Shown here: positions 1 to 9,193 of the stretch, piece by piece | How positions within the stretch are numbered: position 1 is the stretch's first letter | Layout of the letters: the number at the start of each line of letters is the position of its first letter | NCBI GenBank assembly: GCA_023362775.1 | Contig: JALMGJ010000002.1 | Coordinates: 106,940,481-107,004,480, forward strand | Reading direction: 5' to 3' | From: Charina bottae | Taxonomy: Eukaryota; Chordata; Lepidosauria; Squamata; Charinaidae | Length of the DNA: 64,000 nt | Position numbers and translations under genes: made by a program | The notes under the pieces: model-generated | Told to the model about the DNA's origin: nothing | Database searches by the model: none | The model's input: only the letters and a program-made list of their open reading frames with translations

Positions 1-1456
1 AAGGTAGACATAAATCCTCTTCAAAACATTTATAGTAGGCTGCTGACAATCCATCCGGTCCAGGAGCTTTTCCACTACTAATTTTCTTAAAAGCTTTTAT
101 CAATTCTTCTTTTGTTATAACATTATTTAATATCAATCTTTGTTGGTCATTAAGAACAGTTAGTTTTTGTTTATTCAAATATTCTTCAATCTCATCCAAG
201 TTGACATCTTGTTTTTTATATAATTTAGAATAATAGTCATGAAAGGTTTTTTGAATGTCCATATTATTCAAAAGAGTTTTTCCTTCATGTTGAATATTAG
301 TAATCAAATTCTTTTGTCTTTGTTTCCTCAATTTATAAGCCAGCCATCTACCTGGTTTATTTGCATATTCAAAATATTTTTGTTTTGTAAATTTCATTTG
401 AGTCTCTATCTCTTGAGTTAATATCATTGATATTTGCTTTTGTAGAAATTTAATTTGAGTGAGCAAAGTGTCATCCATTGGTTTATCTCTCAAATCTAAC
501 TCTTTACTTTTAATTTCATCTAAAATCAATTGAATTCTTTTTTGTTTTTTCTTCCTCATTTGAGCATTGTATTGAATAAAATAACCCCTCATATATGCTT
601 TACTGGCTTCCCATACAGTTTGAATATTAGTCCCTTTGTTCAAATTAAATTGAAAATATTCTCTTAATTTTTTTTTGCATACATCAACTACATCATTATT
701 CCGTAGTAGTGACTCATTCAATCTCCATCTAAATACATTCCGTTTCCCTTTAAGAGTCAACATTACTGGATTATGATCTGATAAAGTCTTAGGTAATATA
801 TCAACTTTGTTAATATCCATCATCAAATTTTTAGATATCAAAATCATATCTATTCTAGAATGTGATTTAAATCTCTCTGAATAATATGTAAATTCTCTGG
901 AAGTCCCATTCATACATCTCCAAATGTCTTGTAAATCCAACATCTCTTTCAAGTCGAAAAATGTTTGTGGCAATTTTCCCTGTGTTTGCTTCACTTCTTT
1001 TTGTGACTGTCTATCCAATCTGGGGTAAATTACCCCATTCCAATCCCCCATGAAACACCAATTGTCATAAGTTAAGTCCAAAAGTTTATCCATCAGGTTT
1101 TTATAAAATACTCCTTTATCCATATTCGGTGCATAAAGTCCAACTATCAGTGTTTTAGTTCCTTGTATGTTAATTTCTACTACAATGTATCGACCCTCTT
1201 CATCAGCTAATATCAATTTTGGGTTTAACTTTGGTTGTACATATAAGACTACCCCTTTAGTTTTTTTATATCCAGCCGAAATAAATTCTTCTCCAAGCTG
1301 TTTTTGAATCAAATATTTAGTATCTTTTTTACAAATATGAGTCTCTTGTAAACAACTTATGTCCAATTTCTGTTTTTTCAAAAAATGAAATATCTTTCTT
1401 CTTTTTTGTGGAGCATTGGCTCCATTAATATTCCATGTCAGATATTTAAGTTCCAT
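1..1456 (-). CDS. L1 ORF2 protein, N-terminal part (endonuclease and start of reverse transcriptase)
   Basis: Partial: 485 open codons from the ATG at 1456 to the window edge, no stop in frame. Function from family knowledge: target-primed reverse transcription, with an APE-type endonuclease nicking DNA and an RT copying L1 RNA. Seen in order: the start MELKYLTWNINGAN (catalytic Asn), LQETHI (catalytic Glu), GLYAPN, GDWNGVIYPRLD (Asp and Asn), SRIDMILIS, and SDHNPV (catalytic Asp-His). The endonuclease is therefore complete and its core residues intact. The visible C-terminus reaches APGPDGLSAAYYK, the conserved entry into the RT domain. The rest of RT and the Cys-rich domain are outside the window. 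Confidence 0.92.
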   Translation of the reverse strand, partial: MELKYLTWNINGANAPQKRRKIFHFLKKQKLDISCLQETHICKKDTKYLIQKQLGEEFISAGYKKTKGVVLYVQPKLNPKLILADEEGRYIVVEINIQGTKTLIVGLYAPNMDKGVFYKNLMDKLLDLTYDNWCFMGDWNGVIYPRLDRQSQKEVKQTQGKLPQTFFDLKEMLDLQDIWRCMNGTSREFTYYSERFKSHSRIDMILISKNLMMDINKVDILPKTLSDHNPVMLTLKGKRNVFRWRLNESLLRNNDVVDVCKKKLREYFQFNLNKGTNIQTVWEASKAYMRGYFIQYNAQMRKKKQKRIQLILDEIKSKELDLRDKPMDDTLLTQIKFLQKQISMILTQEIETQMKFTKQKYFEYANKPGRWLAYKLRKQRQKNLITNIQHEGKTLLNNMDIQKTFHDYYSKLYKKQDVNLDEIEEYLNKQKLTVLNDQQRLILNNVITKEELIKAFKKISSGKAPGPDGLSAAYYKCFEEDLCLP

Positions 1457-1470
1457 TGGTGTTTTATTCT

Positions 1471-2571
1471 TTAAAATCCCTTTGTTAAGTCCACACCTGT
1501 AGCTCCTTTCTCAGATAGATCTTCAATCTTCTCTTTGTCTTTCGATGTTTCTCCTCCTTTTGTCAATTCTCCTTCTGGTAAACCCATTTCTTTCTTGTAT
1601 TTCTCTAAAAAAGCTTTTGCTTTTAAAATGGAAGTTATTTTGAATCTCTGTCCTTTAAACTCAAACGATACGCCTTCCAATTTTTCCCATCTAAATGAAA
1701 TACTATGTTGCCTTAATTTGTCTGTAAGGAAAGAATAGTCTTTTCTTTTCCTAATTATTCTCAAGGGAATTTCTTTTAATACAATTATTTCCTTCCCTTC
1801 TATATTTAATCTAGTATTATAATGCTTCCTTAAGATTTGCTCTTTTGTCACTTTTCTTACGAAATATATCAATATGTCTCTAGGGACTTTTCTTTCCTTA
1901 GCATAACGTGAGTTTACTCTGAATATCTTGTCTATCTCCAAATCTAAATCTTGTTCTCTTGTCTCCAAAAATTTAGCTAATTCAAAAGTCATCCTTTCTC
2001 TCACATTTTCATCTACTTGTTCTGGAATTGCTCTAAATCTCAAGATGTGCTCCTTCTCTCTCATTTCTGCTAAAGCTGTGATATCTAGATTATGTTCAAT
2101 CTCTTTAATAGCATGTTCTGATTTATCTTCTAATTTTTGCATCTGGCTTTGCGTATCTTTAAGTTCTCCTGACAGAGAATTGACCACTTCCTTAACTGTT
2201 TGAATTTCTTTTTTAAAATCTTGCTTAATCTCTCGGGTTATTTCTTTCTTCATATCGTCCATTTTTTTGTCTAATGCTGTAATCTGATCTTCCATCTGCT
2301 TCGTGGAGTCATCCATTTTCTTATTTATTGCTGTATTCTGGTCATCCATTTTCTTATTTATTGCTGTATTCTGATCATCCATTTTCTTATTTATTGCTGT
2401 ATTCTGATCATCCATTTTCTTATTTAGTGTTGCAACAGCTTCTAATATCTTTTTCATTTCTGGTAATAAAGCTTCTGAGGCAGATGTAGCAGGTGTAGCA
2501 GAATCAATAGGTGGTCCTCCAGTCTCCTTCTTCTTCTCCTTCTCCGCCCGTCTCGTTCCCAAAGACGCCAT
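1471..2571 (-). CDS. L1 ORF1 protein (RNA-binding chaperone)
   Basis: Known role of the family: a trimeric RNA-binding nucleic-acid chaperone that packages L1 RNA in cytoplasmic particles. The frame is open for 417 codons, but I take the internal Met at 2571 (MASLGTRRAEK) as the start. The 51 upstream residues are Phe/Leu-rich translation of the A-rich 5' UTR and unlike any ORF1p. That gives 366 residues. Seen: a charged N-terminus, then a coiled coil (about residues 45-150) containing four consecutive 11-residue units of the type NKKMDDQNTAI, then the RRM-like and C-terminal domains (about 165-320), including LRFRAIPEQ and RDILIYFV, and a charged tail. No frameshift or stop. ORF2 begins 14 nt downstream, so it is probably translated by reinitiation from the same bicistronic RNA. 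Confidence 0.93.
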   Translation of the reverse strand: MASLGTRRAEKEKKKETGGPPIDSATPATSASEALLPEMKKILEAVATLNKKMDDQNTAINKKMDDQNTAINKKMDDQNTAINKKMDDSTKQMEDQITALDKKMDDMKKEITREIKQDFKKEIQTVKEVVNSLSGELKDTQSQMQKLEDKSEHAIKEIEHNLDITALAEMREKEHILRFRAIPEQVDENVRERMTFELAKFLETREQDLDLEIDKIFRVNSRYAKERKVPRDILIYFVRKVTKEQILRKHYNTRLNIEGKEIIVLKEIPLRIIRKRKDYSFLTDKLRQHSISFRWEKLEGVSFEFKGQRFKITSILKAKAFLEKYKKEMGLPEGELTKGGETSKDKEKIEDLSEKGATGVDLTKGF

Positions 2572-3737
2572 AGCCCTGCAAAAAAGAAGAAAAAAGGGAG
2601 AAAAGGGGAAAAAGCACCATATAACAATATAACAAAAATTATTTAAAAAAGGGGAAAAAATTAAAAAAAAATTAAAAATTCTTTTACAAATAATAAAAAG
2701 AAAAAAGAAAAGGTGAAAAAACAAATATCCAAAAGGTTAAGGAAAAAGAAAGAGAGAACTAGGCTCCTTTAAAAATTTTCCTCTTAGGTCATTTATAATC
2801 CCTTATATATAAAAGTCCACAGTGTTTCAAAGGATAAAAGCCTAGGACTTTTTGTTCTCCTGTAGTCAAAATCAAAGATAAGAATAGTAAATATTCCCAG
2901 GGTTTCACCTTCCCACTTGTAATTCTTCAATCCAACCACAAGTCAAAAAGAAAAAATGTTGCTAGAGACATGTAAAAAAGCCTCTACTTTCCATATAATA
3001 ATCCAATAATCCAAATTAAACGTTAAATAACTTGACTTTTTCAGAAAAATAAATCCAAACAGAGTTCAAAGTTCAAAAAGAAAAAGAGGAACTTGTATAT
3101 ATAAAAGAGTTTTTAATAGGGTTCAGTAATCCCAACATCAAAATCTTAAAAAATAAAGTATTAATCACTCCATTTAAATCCAAGCTTTAATAATAGTATT
3201 CCAGAGAGCAAAAATAGAAATACCAATAGTTGTCCATAAGTAAAAAACTCAAACCAAACTGAAATAATAGTAAAAGTCACTTTCACTTCTAGCAAAGCCA
3301 CTTAGCTTCTCTTCCCACCGTTTATTCTTCCATTAACAAGAAAAAAATATAGCACCAGCAAATATAAATCAAGTCCAGATACAAATCTTAGCACTTAATA
3401 AAAAAATAATAATGTTTAAAAGTAAAAAAAAGTGACTAAAAGCCTGGTCGGGCCAGCTACTTATCTGTTAGAATCACGGCTGCTGCAGAGCCCCGTTTTT
3501 TTTCCCAGTCTCCTTTCATTGCTCCATCTCCCTCCTCCCGCAGTGGAAATTACAGGAGTCGGGGGAGGGCATTTACTTCAGAGACCCTTTGTGGTTAATC
3601 TTCTGATCACACTCTCTTCGAGTGTGATTTTTCCAGCGATTTCTTCTCCCAAATCGCTGCAAACAGCTTAGCCGTGGAATCGAGGCTAAGGAGCCCCAGT
3701 TCTTCGCTGTGCTCCGACCAGAACCCGGAAGTGAAAG
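2572..3737 (-). promoter_or_regulatory. L1 5' UTR with three consecutive stem-loops
   Basis: About 1.17 kb between the L1 5' end and ORF1. The 5'-most 300 bp (3737-3440) are GC-richer and are the likely internal promoter. The remainder is strongly A-rich on the plus strand (T-rich in sense). Three perfect inverted repeats follow each other: arms 3606-3614/3620-3628 (9 bp, 5-nt loop), arms 3634-3642/3651-3659 (9 bp, 8-nt loop) and arms 3667-3673/3684-3690 (7 bp, 10-nt loop). The exact 5' end is inferred from where BovB homology begins. Confidence 0.75.
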
Positions 3738-4488
3738 TGAGGAACTAAAGAGACTCTTGATGAGGGTGAAAGAGGAGAGTGCAAAAGCTGGCTTGAAACT
3801 CAACATTAAAAAAACTCAGATCACGGCATCTGGTCCCATCACTTCCTGGCAAATAGAAGGGGAAGAAATGGAAGCAGTGAGAGATTTTATTTTCTTGGGC
3901 TCCAAGATCACCGCAGACGGTGACTGCAGCCATGAAATTAAAAGACGCTTGCTCCTTGGGAGGAAAGCTATGGCAAACCTAGACAGCATATTAAAAAGCA
4001 GAGACATCACCTTGCCAACAAAGGTCCGTATAGTTAAAGCTATGGTTTTCCCAGTAGTAATGTATGGCTGTGAGAGTTGGACCATAAGGAAGGCTGAGCA
4101 CCGAAGAATTTATGCTTTCGAACTGTGGTGCTGGAGAAGACTCTTAAGAGTCCCTTGGACTGCAAGGAGGTCAAATCAGTCAATCCTAAAGGAAATCAAC
4201 CCTGACTGCTCATTGGAAGGACAGATGCTGAAGCTGAAGCTCAAATACTTTGGCCACCTAATGCGAAGAGAAGACTCACTGGAAAAGACCCTGATGCTGG
4301 GAAAGACTGAAGGCAAAAGGAGAAGGGGACGGCAGAGGATGAGATGGTTAGATAGCATCACCGATGTAATGAACATGAATTTGAGTAAACTCTGGGTGAC
4401 AGTGGAGGACAGGAAGGCCTGGCATGCTATGGTCCATGAGGTTACAAAGAGTCGGACACGACTAAACGACTGAACAACAACAACAACA
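3738..4488 (+). mobile_element. BovB (RTE) LINE, 3' fragment
   Basis: Encodes the C-terminal ~245 residues of the BovB protein, downstream of the RT active site: the thumb and C-terminal region with KLNIKKTQI, FIFLGSKITADGDCSHEIKRRLL, GCESWTIRKAEH, LWCWRRLLRVPW and SRTRLND, ending at 4473. The BovB 3' tail follows, including agagtcggacacgact, then an (AAC)n end. The coding part is open. It is near-identical to 39204-39950 and so belongs to that subfamily, not to the full-length copy at 49961-53180. The 5' truncation or interruption point coincides with the L1 5' end. Confidence 0.93.
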
Positions 4489-6285
4489 AAATTATCAAGT
4501 ACAATGGCAGACAATTTATATGTTTTTTAGTTTGATATTTATTATAGTAGACAGAAATGTATAGAATAGTAGTAGGAAGGAAATAATTAAATAAACGTTA
4601 CCTTGGGGGGGGGGGGAGTTGATTAGGAGGTTTATATATATATATATTTTCTTTTAATATAAGGGGAGGGAGTAACTGTATTTAGTGATTTTTACAATGT
4701 GCCAATGGAATGATTTATAGAAATAATTTGATTTTGGTTTAATATAGAGTAAGGGATATTATGAGTAATATTAATGTTTAATATTAGAGTAAGGGATATT
4801 ATTACAAAAAATTATGGAAATTTTTGTATATCCTTGCTGTTAAAAGTCGGAATTCACCTCTTTTTCTAACTTTCAAAAATTTTTCTCTTGTGTTTCTATA
4901 CTTTTTTAGTTTTTTCTCTTTTTTCTTCGTAGTTTTTTGTTTTTCTGTAGCTTTTATCTTTGCTTGAAACTTAATACCAAAACAGAACACTAGTTACTTG
5001 TCTCACATCGGTTTTGTTATAAACTGCTTTGCTGAACACGCATTGCATCAGGCAGGCAACTCCTAAAGAGTTTTGAAATATAAATCATAGCTCTTTTAGA
5101 TTTGGCCAGGATCCCACATCATGCTAAACTATAGCTATAGCATGTATGCAAATAAGAAATTTGAATTAAGGCCATACCTTTTTATCTATTCAAAATATTT
5201 GTGCATTACATTCATGAAGACCCTCAAGGCAACATTTTTGAAATAGTCTTCAGTGAAAAGGGGTGTTCCTATCATTCTTGAAGTCTGGGTTACATGTATG
5301 ATGTCCACTGAAATCTTGACTGCATTCTTAAATTCAATAGGTTGCTGATGTATGCAGTATAAGTATAATGCTGAAAGAATGTCAGGGCTGCTCTATCTTA
5401 ATAAATGTAAAAGAGTGGATTATAAATGGATTGGCATTTATGAACTCCTAATATCAGGATAGTAACTATGAAGAAATGTTGACCCTAGGTGATTATGTTC
5501 TATTCAAATTACTTGTCTTTTGACATACTGTAACTGAAGGCCCTAATTTGCAAATGTCTTTTGTCATGAAAAGGGTTTCATCCAGTTGATATGCAGCTTA
5601 GCTGAAACAAAGAGAATTTGGAGATAAGACTTAAACTTTCAACCCTTTGTTCCAGTTGTAAAATCACAGTTGGACCCAATTTCTTTCCGTTTTTATTACT
5701 GCATCAAAACCATACTGTGAATTTGTAGATGCTATAAATGCTTAATATAAGTCCTCATTGTACAAGAATGTGTCAGAACACAATTTTTAATATGTTTTTA
5801 AAGAAACATTTTAGAACATACTTTATGTCCCCTACTGCCCATAATAAAACCACAAAACTTCAATAGCACTTTCATAATAAGTACATAATGATTCCTAGGA
5901 AAGTTCCAAAAACACAATTTGTCCTTCCACATTGATAAAAAGATACACAAGAAATACTGTAGATACATAGGGCTTCACCCGACAGGCATAAAGGTAATAA
6001 AAAGTGGGCAGTTGTGAGTTTCCAGGAAATTTACTGAGAATCTTTGAAAGTGAGCATAGATTCATTTTTTTTAAAAAAAAATAGTCCTGTATTCTACTCT
6101 GACTTCCCTCTGGTTTCATACTGAACTGATTATGGAATTGGAAATGTGACAATTTGGCTCAGATTTGGTCTGGATAGCATTCACCTACTTATATCAGTAA
6201 GCTTTTAAAGGGGAAAAGATACAACCTAAAATTACAACAAAATGTGCATGTGAAGTTTAGATAAAACAACAACAACAACAAAGTC
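4489..6285. other. Unique AT-rich sequence, no gene seen
   Basis: No recognisable coding or RNA gene. It contains a G-run at about 4604-4616, a short TA tract near 4633, and a short direct repeat of the form gagtaagggatattat (near 4747 and 4785). An (AAC)n run just before the L2 fragment may belong to an older element tail. Confidence 0.5.
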
Positions 6286-6706
6286 CACCCGCCCCACCCG
6301 ATCATGCAGGGAGGGCATGCTTCGGATCCCTTCATTAAAAGAATTCCATCTAGCGGGGTCCAGGAGGCGTGCCTTCTCTGCAATAGCACCCGCCCTGTGG
6401 GATAACTTGCCCCCTGAGGTGAGACTGGCACCCTCGCTCCTGGCCTTTAGGAAGTCCTTGAAGACCTGGCTCTGCCACCGTGCCTGGAGTGAAGGAAATG
6501 ATAGTTCCTCCTGGGGGTGGTTGGCTTAGTGGTTTCCCTCCTTTTAAGAACAGACCATCTTCTGGATTTTTATTTTTTTATTTTTATAGTAGTTTTAAAT
6601 GTTTAGGTTTTATCTTTTATATTCTGATTGTAAACTGCCCAGAGTCTGCCATGGCAGAGATGGGCGGGGATAAATTCAAATAATAAATAAATAAATAAAT
6701 AATAAA
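6286..6706 (+). mobile_element. L2/CR1-type LINE, 3' end (copy a)
   Basis: 5'-truncated copy. The frame 6317-6529 encodes the extreme C-terminus of the LINE protein (IPSLKEFHLAG, AFSAIAPALWDNLPPEVR, SLKTWLC). A short 3' UTR ends in the family's terminal hairpin, ctgcccagag ... gatgggcgg (6633-6668), and an (AAAT)n tail. Similar sequences recur in this window at 24.6, 25.9, 41.1, 55.6 and 58.8 kb. The protein style (YADDTQLY, VVSxxDYCNALYxGLP in the longer copies) fits the L2 clade better than classical CR1, but I cannot settle the clade. Confidence 0.85.
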
Positions 6707-6784
6707 GTCAATGTGATATTGTAGTAGTGGAAAGTGGTAGTACCAGAATCAGTAAATGGAAATTAAGGATGTGTGGGTTGCTAT

Positions 6785-6805
6785 TAATGTAATAATATTA
6801 CATTA
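6785..6805. repeat. 21-bp perfect palindrome
   Basis: Ten-base arms (taatgtaata / tattacatta) around a single central A. It lies just upstream of the L2 tail at 6818. It could be a remnant of a palindromic DNA element or chance in AT-rich DNA. Confidence 0.6.
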
Positions 6806-6817
6806 CAAACAATATAT

Positions 6818-6932
6818 GTTTGTAAACCGCCCAGAGTCCCCTGTGGGGGAGATGGCGCGGTGATAAAAGTCAAATAAATAAATAAATAAATGAATGAATG
6901 AATGAATGAATGAATGAATGAATGAATGAATG
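6818..6932 (+). mobile_element. L2/CR1-type LINE, 3' terminus only (copy b)
   Basis: Only the last ~50 bp of the element (gtaaaccgcccagag ... gagatggcgcggtga) plus an (AAAT)n then (GAAT)n tail are present. (TGAA)-type tails are typical of L2. The inner hairpin is cccc-tgt-gggg. Confidence 0.75.
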
Positions 6933-7626
6933 ATCTATTTTATTTTCCAATCCGCAAGGGGATTTCTACTCTATATTGTTATGTCCAAAATTTTAGACAT
7001 ATCAACACATAGATTTATTGACAATAGGGGTGCTTTCTTTTGAGAATATTAACAAATAATTGGGTCACTTCGCTTTTTCTTTCTCTCCGCTGTAAAAAAT
7101 GTTCTTTGTACCATGAGCCACACAGTTGTTGTTGTTATTGTTTTGGCAGAGACTGCTTCTTTTCAGTATTTCCTCAACTGACTATATTATTAACAAAGAG
7201 TGGCATGGCCATATGGTCCCTCCAGGAAGTGCTGAGCATGCAGGACCTTTTTGTAACAAAAAGAAAGAAAGAAAGGGTCAAAAAGTCTGGCCTGTCATAC
7301 ATTTTCAAGAGTCATGTTCTCCACTCTTACTAAAGAACGGCAAAATCTGTGTATAATCAATGTACGTATGTATTTTGTATTTAAGTTGAATTTTAAATAT
7401 AACATATCAGATGGTTGATTGTGGAATTAGATTAAGAGAAGCAAATGGCTTCTGAGACTCTGACCCTGAAACTCCTGGGCTCTTGGAGAAATTAGTTTGA
7501 AGCCAGATTTTTGGGATACAGGAAGTTTGTCCTTTCAATTCTGAAAAGGAATCTGAAGAACACCAATGATAGAAGGAACAAGCCCAGCAAATGGCCAGAC
7601 AAAAAACTGAAATGGCAACTTTAACA
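6933..7626. other. Unique sequence, no gene seen
   Basis: No supported feature. Frames are short and unlike known proteins. Confidence 0.45.
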
Positions 7627-7822
7627 TATGGCTGAGTAGTTAAGCTGCCTGGTGTAAATTAGGAAGATCTAGCTTCAGGTCTTTCCTTGATCATGGAGCT
7701 CACTGGGTGACCTTCAGCCACTCACTTCATCCCATTTTCCTCCAACGGTTGTTGTTGGGAGACACTGAGGGCATAGCCTTGAGTTTGCAGAAGAAAGGCA
7801 TGATTTAAGCAATAAGTAAACT
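7627..7822 (+). mobile_element. Decayed tRNA-derived SINE (MIR-like)
   Basis: An A-box-like tggctgagtag at about 7628 is followed by a degenerate B box, then by a core resembling MIR/CORE SINEs (actgggtgacctt..gccactcact), and an A-rich end. Assigned from family-like motifs only. Old and diverged. Confidence 0.45.
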
Positions 7823-8643
7823 TTTTCTTTCAGCTTGCTGTTATTTAGTCCATTCTGTTTCTTTCTTTTCTTTCTTTTTTCCTACTGCATGTTGACCCTT
7901 GTTTTCCTCTGTTGCCTGCTTGGATTTAGCCAAGACTGGTATACTTCCATTTTAAGCTGGATACAAGTTCAGGTAGCTGATGAACAATTGGGAACAAAAC
8001 CTGCCTCAGATAGAGATGTAAAAGTAATCTGTCATTTCCAAGCCAAATGCCACAATCCATCAAAAGAGAATCTGCTAGTGTCAGACTTGAAATATTTCAC
8101 AGTTCAAAAATTACAATAGATTTGGGAAAGCGGTGTGCAAAACTGATGCATGTTTGGAAAATATTTGCCTAGAAATAAACATATATTAAGGCTAGTGGTG
8201 TTCATGCATGCACATATTAGAAAACAGTAATAGGGACATTTTAAAACATTGAACACATGTCATGGTAGCATGGATCAGACTTACCATGACTCACATATCC
8301 TTAGTTCCCTGGTAGAAGATAGGTTTTAGGAAATGACTTAGAGATTCAATAGATCCTTCTTAAAAGAAGTTGTATGAAGAGGGAGGAAAGTTATGTCCTT
8401 CCCAGCACCTGACACATTGAATTGCAGATCCCTAAGATAACTCAAGGTCTCAGTTGTGTTTTTAATGGCTCTTGAAAGGGCTTTCAATCTGGGGAGGGCA
8501 AAGTTCCTAGTAATGGATTCTTCTTTGATACAAACATGTCTAACCTCTAAAACATAAACCTCAGACCAGGATTCTTTAAAAATCACTACCCATTACAAAC
8601 AAATATAAATTAAATTTATTTGTGCATGTGTATGATATATATG
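7823..8643. other. Unique sequence, no gene seen
   Basis: A pyrimidine-rich stretch near 7840-7880. Otherwise nothing supported. A 94-codon frame at 7835-8119 has no recognisable domain and is probably chance. Confidence 0.45.
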
Positions 8644-8875
8644 TGGGGGCATGGGGGCTCAGCGGGTAAGATGCCAGGCTTGTCGATTGGAAGATCCCAA
8701 GTTCGGAGGTTCGAATCCCTAGCCCCGCATGACGGAGTGAGCTCCCGCACTAGCCCCAGCTCTTGCCAACCTGGCAATTTGAAAGCATGCAAATGCAAGT
8801 AGATAAATAGGTACCACTTTGGTGGGTAGGTAACAGCATTCCGCATGCGTCATGCCGGCCACATGACCATGGAAT
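8644..8875 (+). mobile_element. Sauria-type SINE, 3'-truncated
   Basis: tRNA-derived head with a perfect Pol III B box GGTTCGAATCC (8708-8718) and an A-box-like ctcagcggg, then the SINE body (gagctcccgcactagc, aagcatgcaaatgcaag, ggtaccactttggtggg, catgccggccacatgaccat). It matches 31039-31260 closely but stops before the BovB-like tail present in that copy, so the 3' third has been lost. Confidence 0.88.
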
Positions 8876-9096
8876 TGAGATCTAAGTATCCTGATCTTTG
8901 GAAGCTTTGGCAACCTTGCCTGACAGGCTGCTTCCAGACACTTAATTACTGTGGTTGCTCAGTAAGCTTCAAAAGAGCAGTGCCAATTGCTTTGGCAACC
9001 TGAGCAGTGGAGCTAGGTTAGGGGAGAACTGGATGTGGCTATAATTACAAAAGGGATACTGTATTAATGTAACAGTGGCATGCTGACACTTTTCCT

Positions 9097-9193
9097 GAGA
9101 TAGATAGATAGATGATAGATAGAAGATGACAGACAGACAGACAGACAGACAGACATGGATGGATGGATGGATGGATGGATGGATGGATGGATG
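9097..9193. repeat. Compound microsatellite (GATA)n-(GACA)n-(GGAT)n
   Basis: Three tetranucleotide blocks in succession: GATA, then about seven GACA, then about nine GGAT. GATA/GACA blocks resemble the Bkm-type satellites known from snakes, but this is a single short locus. Confidence 0.9.

Larger units (their letters stand above)
1..3737 (-). mobile_element. L1 LINE, 5' half, running off the left edge
   Basis: Non-LTR retrotransposon of the L1 clade read right to left: a structured 5' UTR (3737-2572), ORF1 (2571-1471), a 14-nt gap, then ORF2 (1456 to the window edge). Both frames are free of stops as far as they are visible, and all APE endonuclease motifs are present, so this looks like a young, nearly full-length copy. 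Its 5' end abuts a truncated BovB at about 3738, so the L1 may have inserted into that BovB; in that case the rest of the BovB would lie beyond the left edge. The 3' end, poly(A) and target-site duplication are outside the window. Confidence 0.93.

Noticed and set aside
2572..2724. Extra 51 codons upstream of L1 ORF1
   Set aside because: Phe/Leu-rich translation of the A-rich 5' UTR. The Met at 2571 begins the ORF1p-like sequence.
7835..8119. 94-codon frame beginning with a hydrophobic stretch like a signal peptide
   Set aside because: The hydrophobic part is translation of a pyrimidine-rich tract. No domain, no splice context, no homologue I recognise.
8708..8718. Possible tRNA gene from a perfect B box
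   Set aside because: No cloverleaf. The context is a tRNA-derived Sauria SINE; the same applies to 31098-31108.
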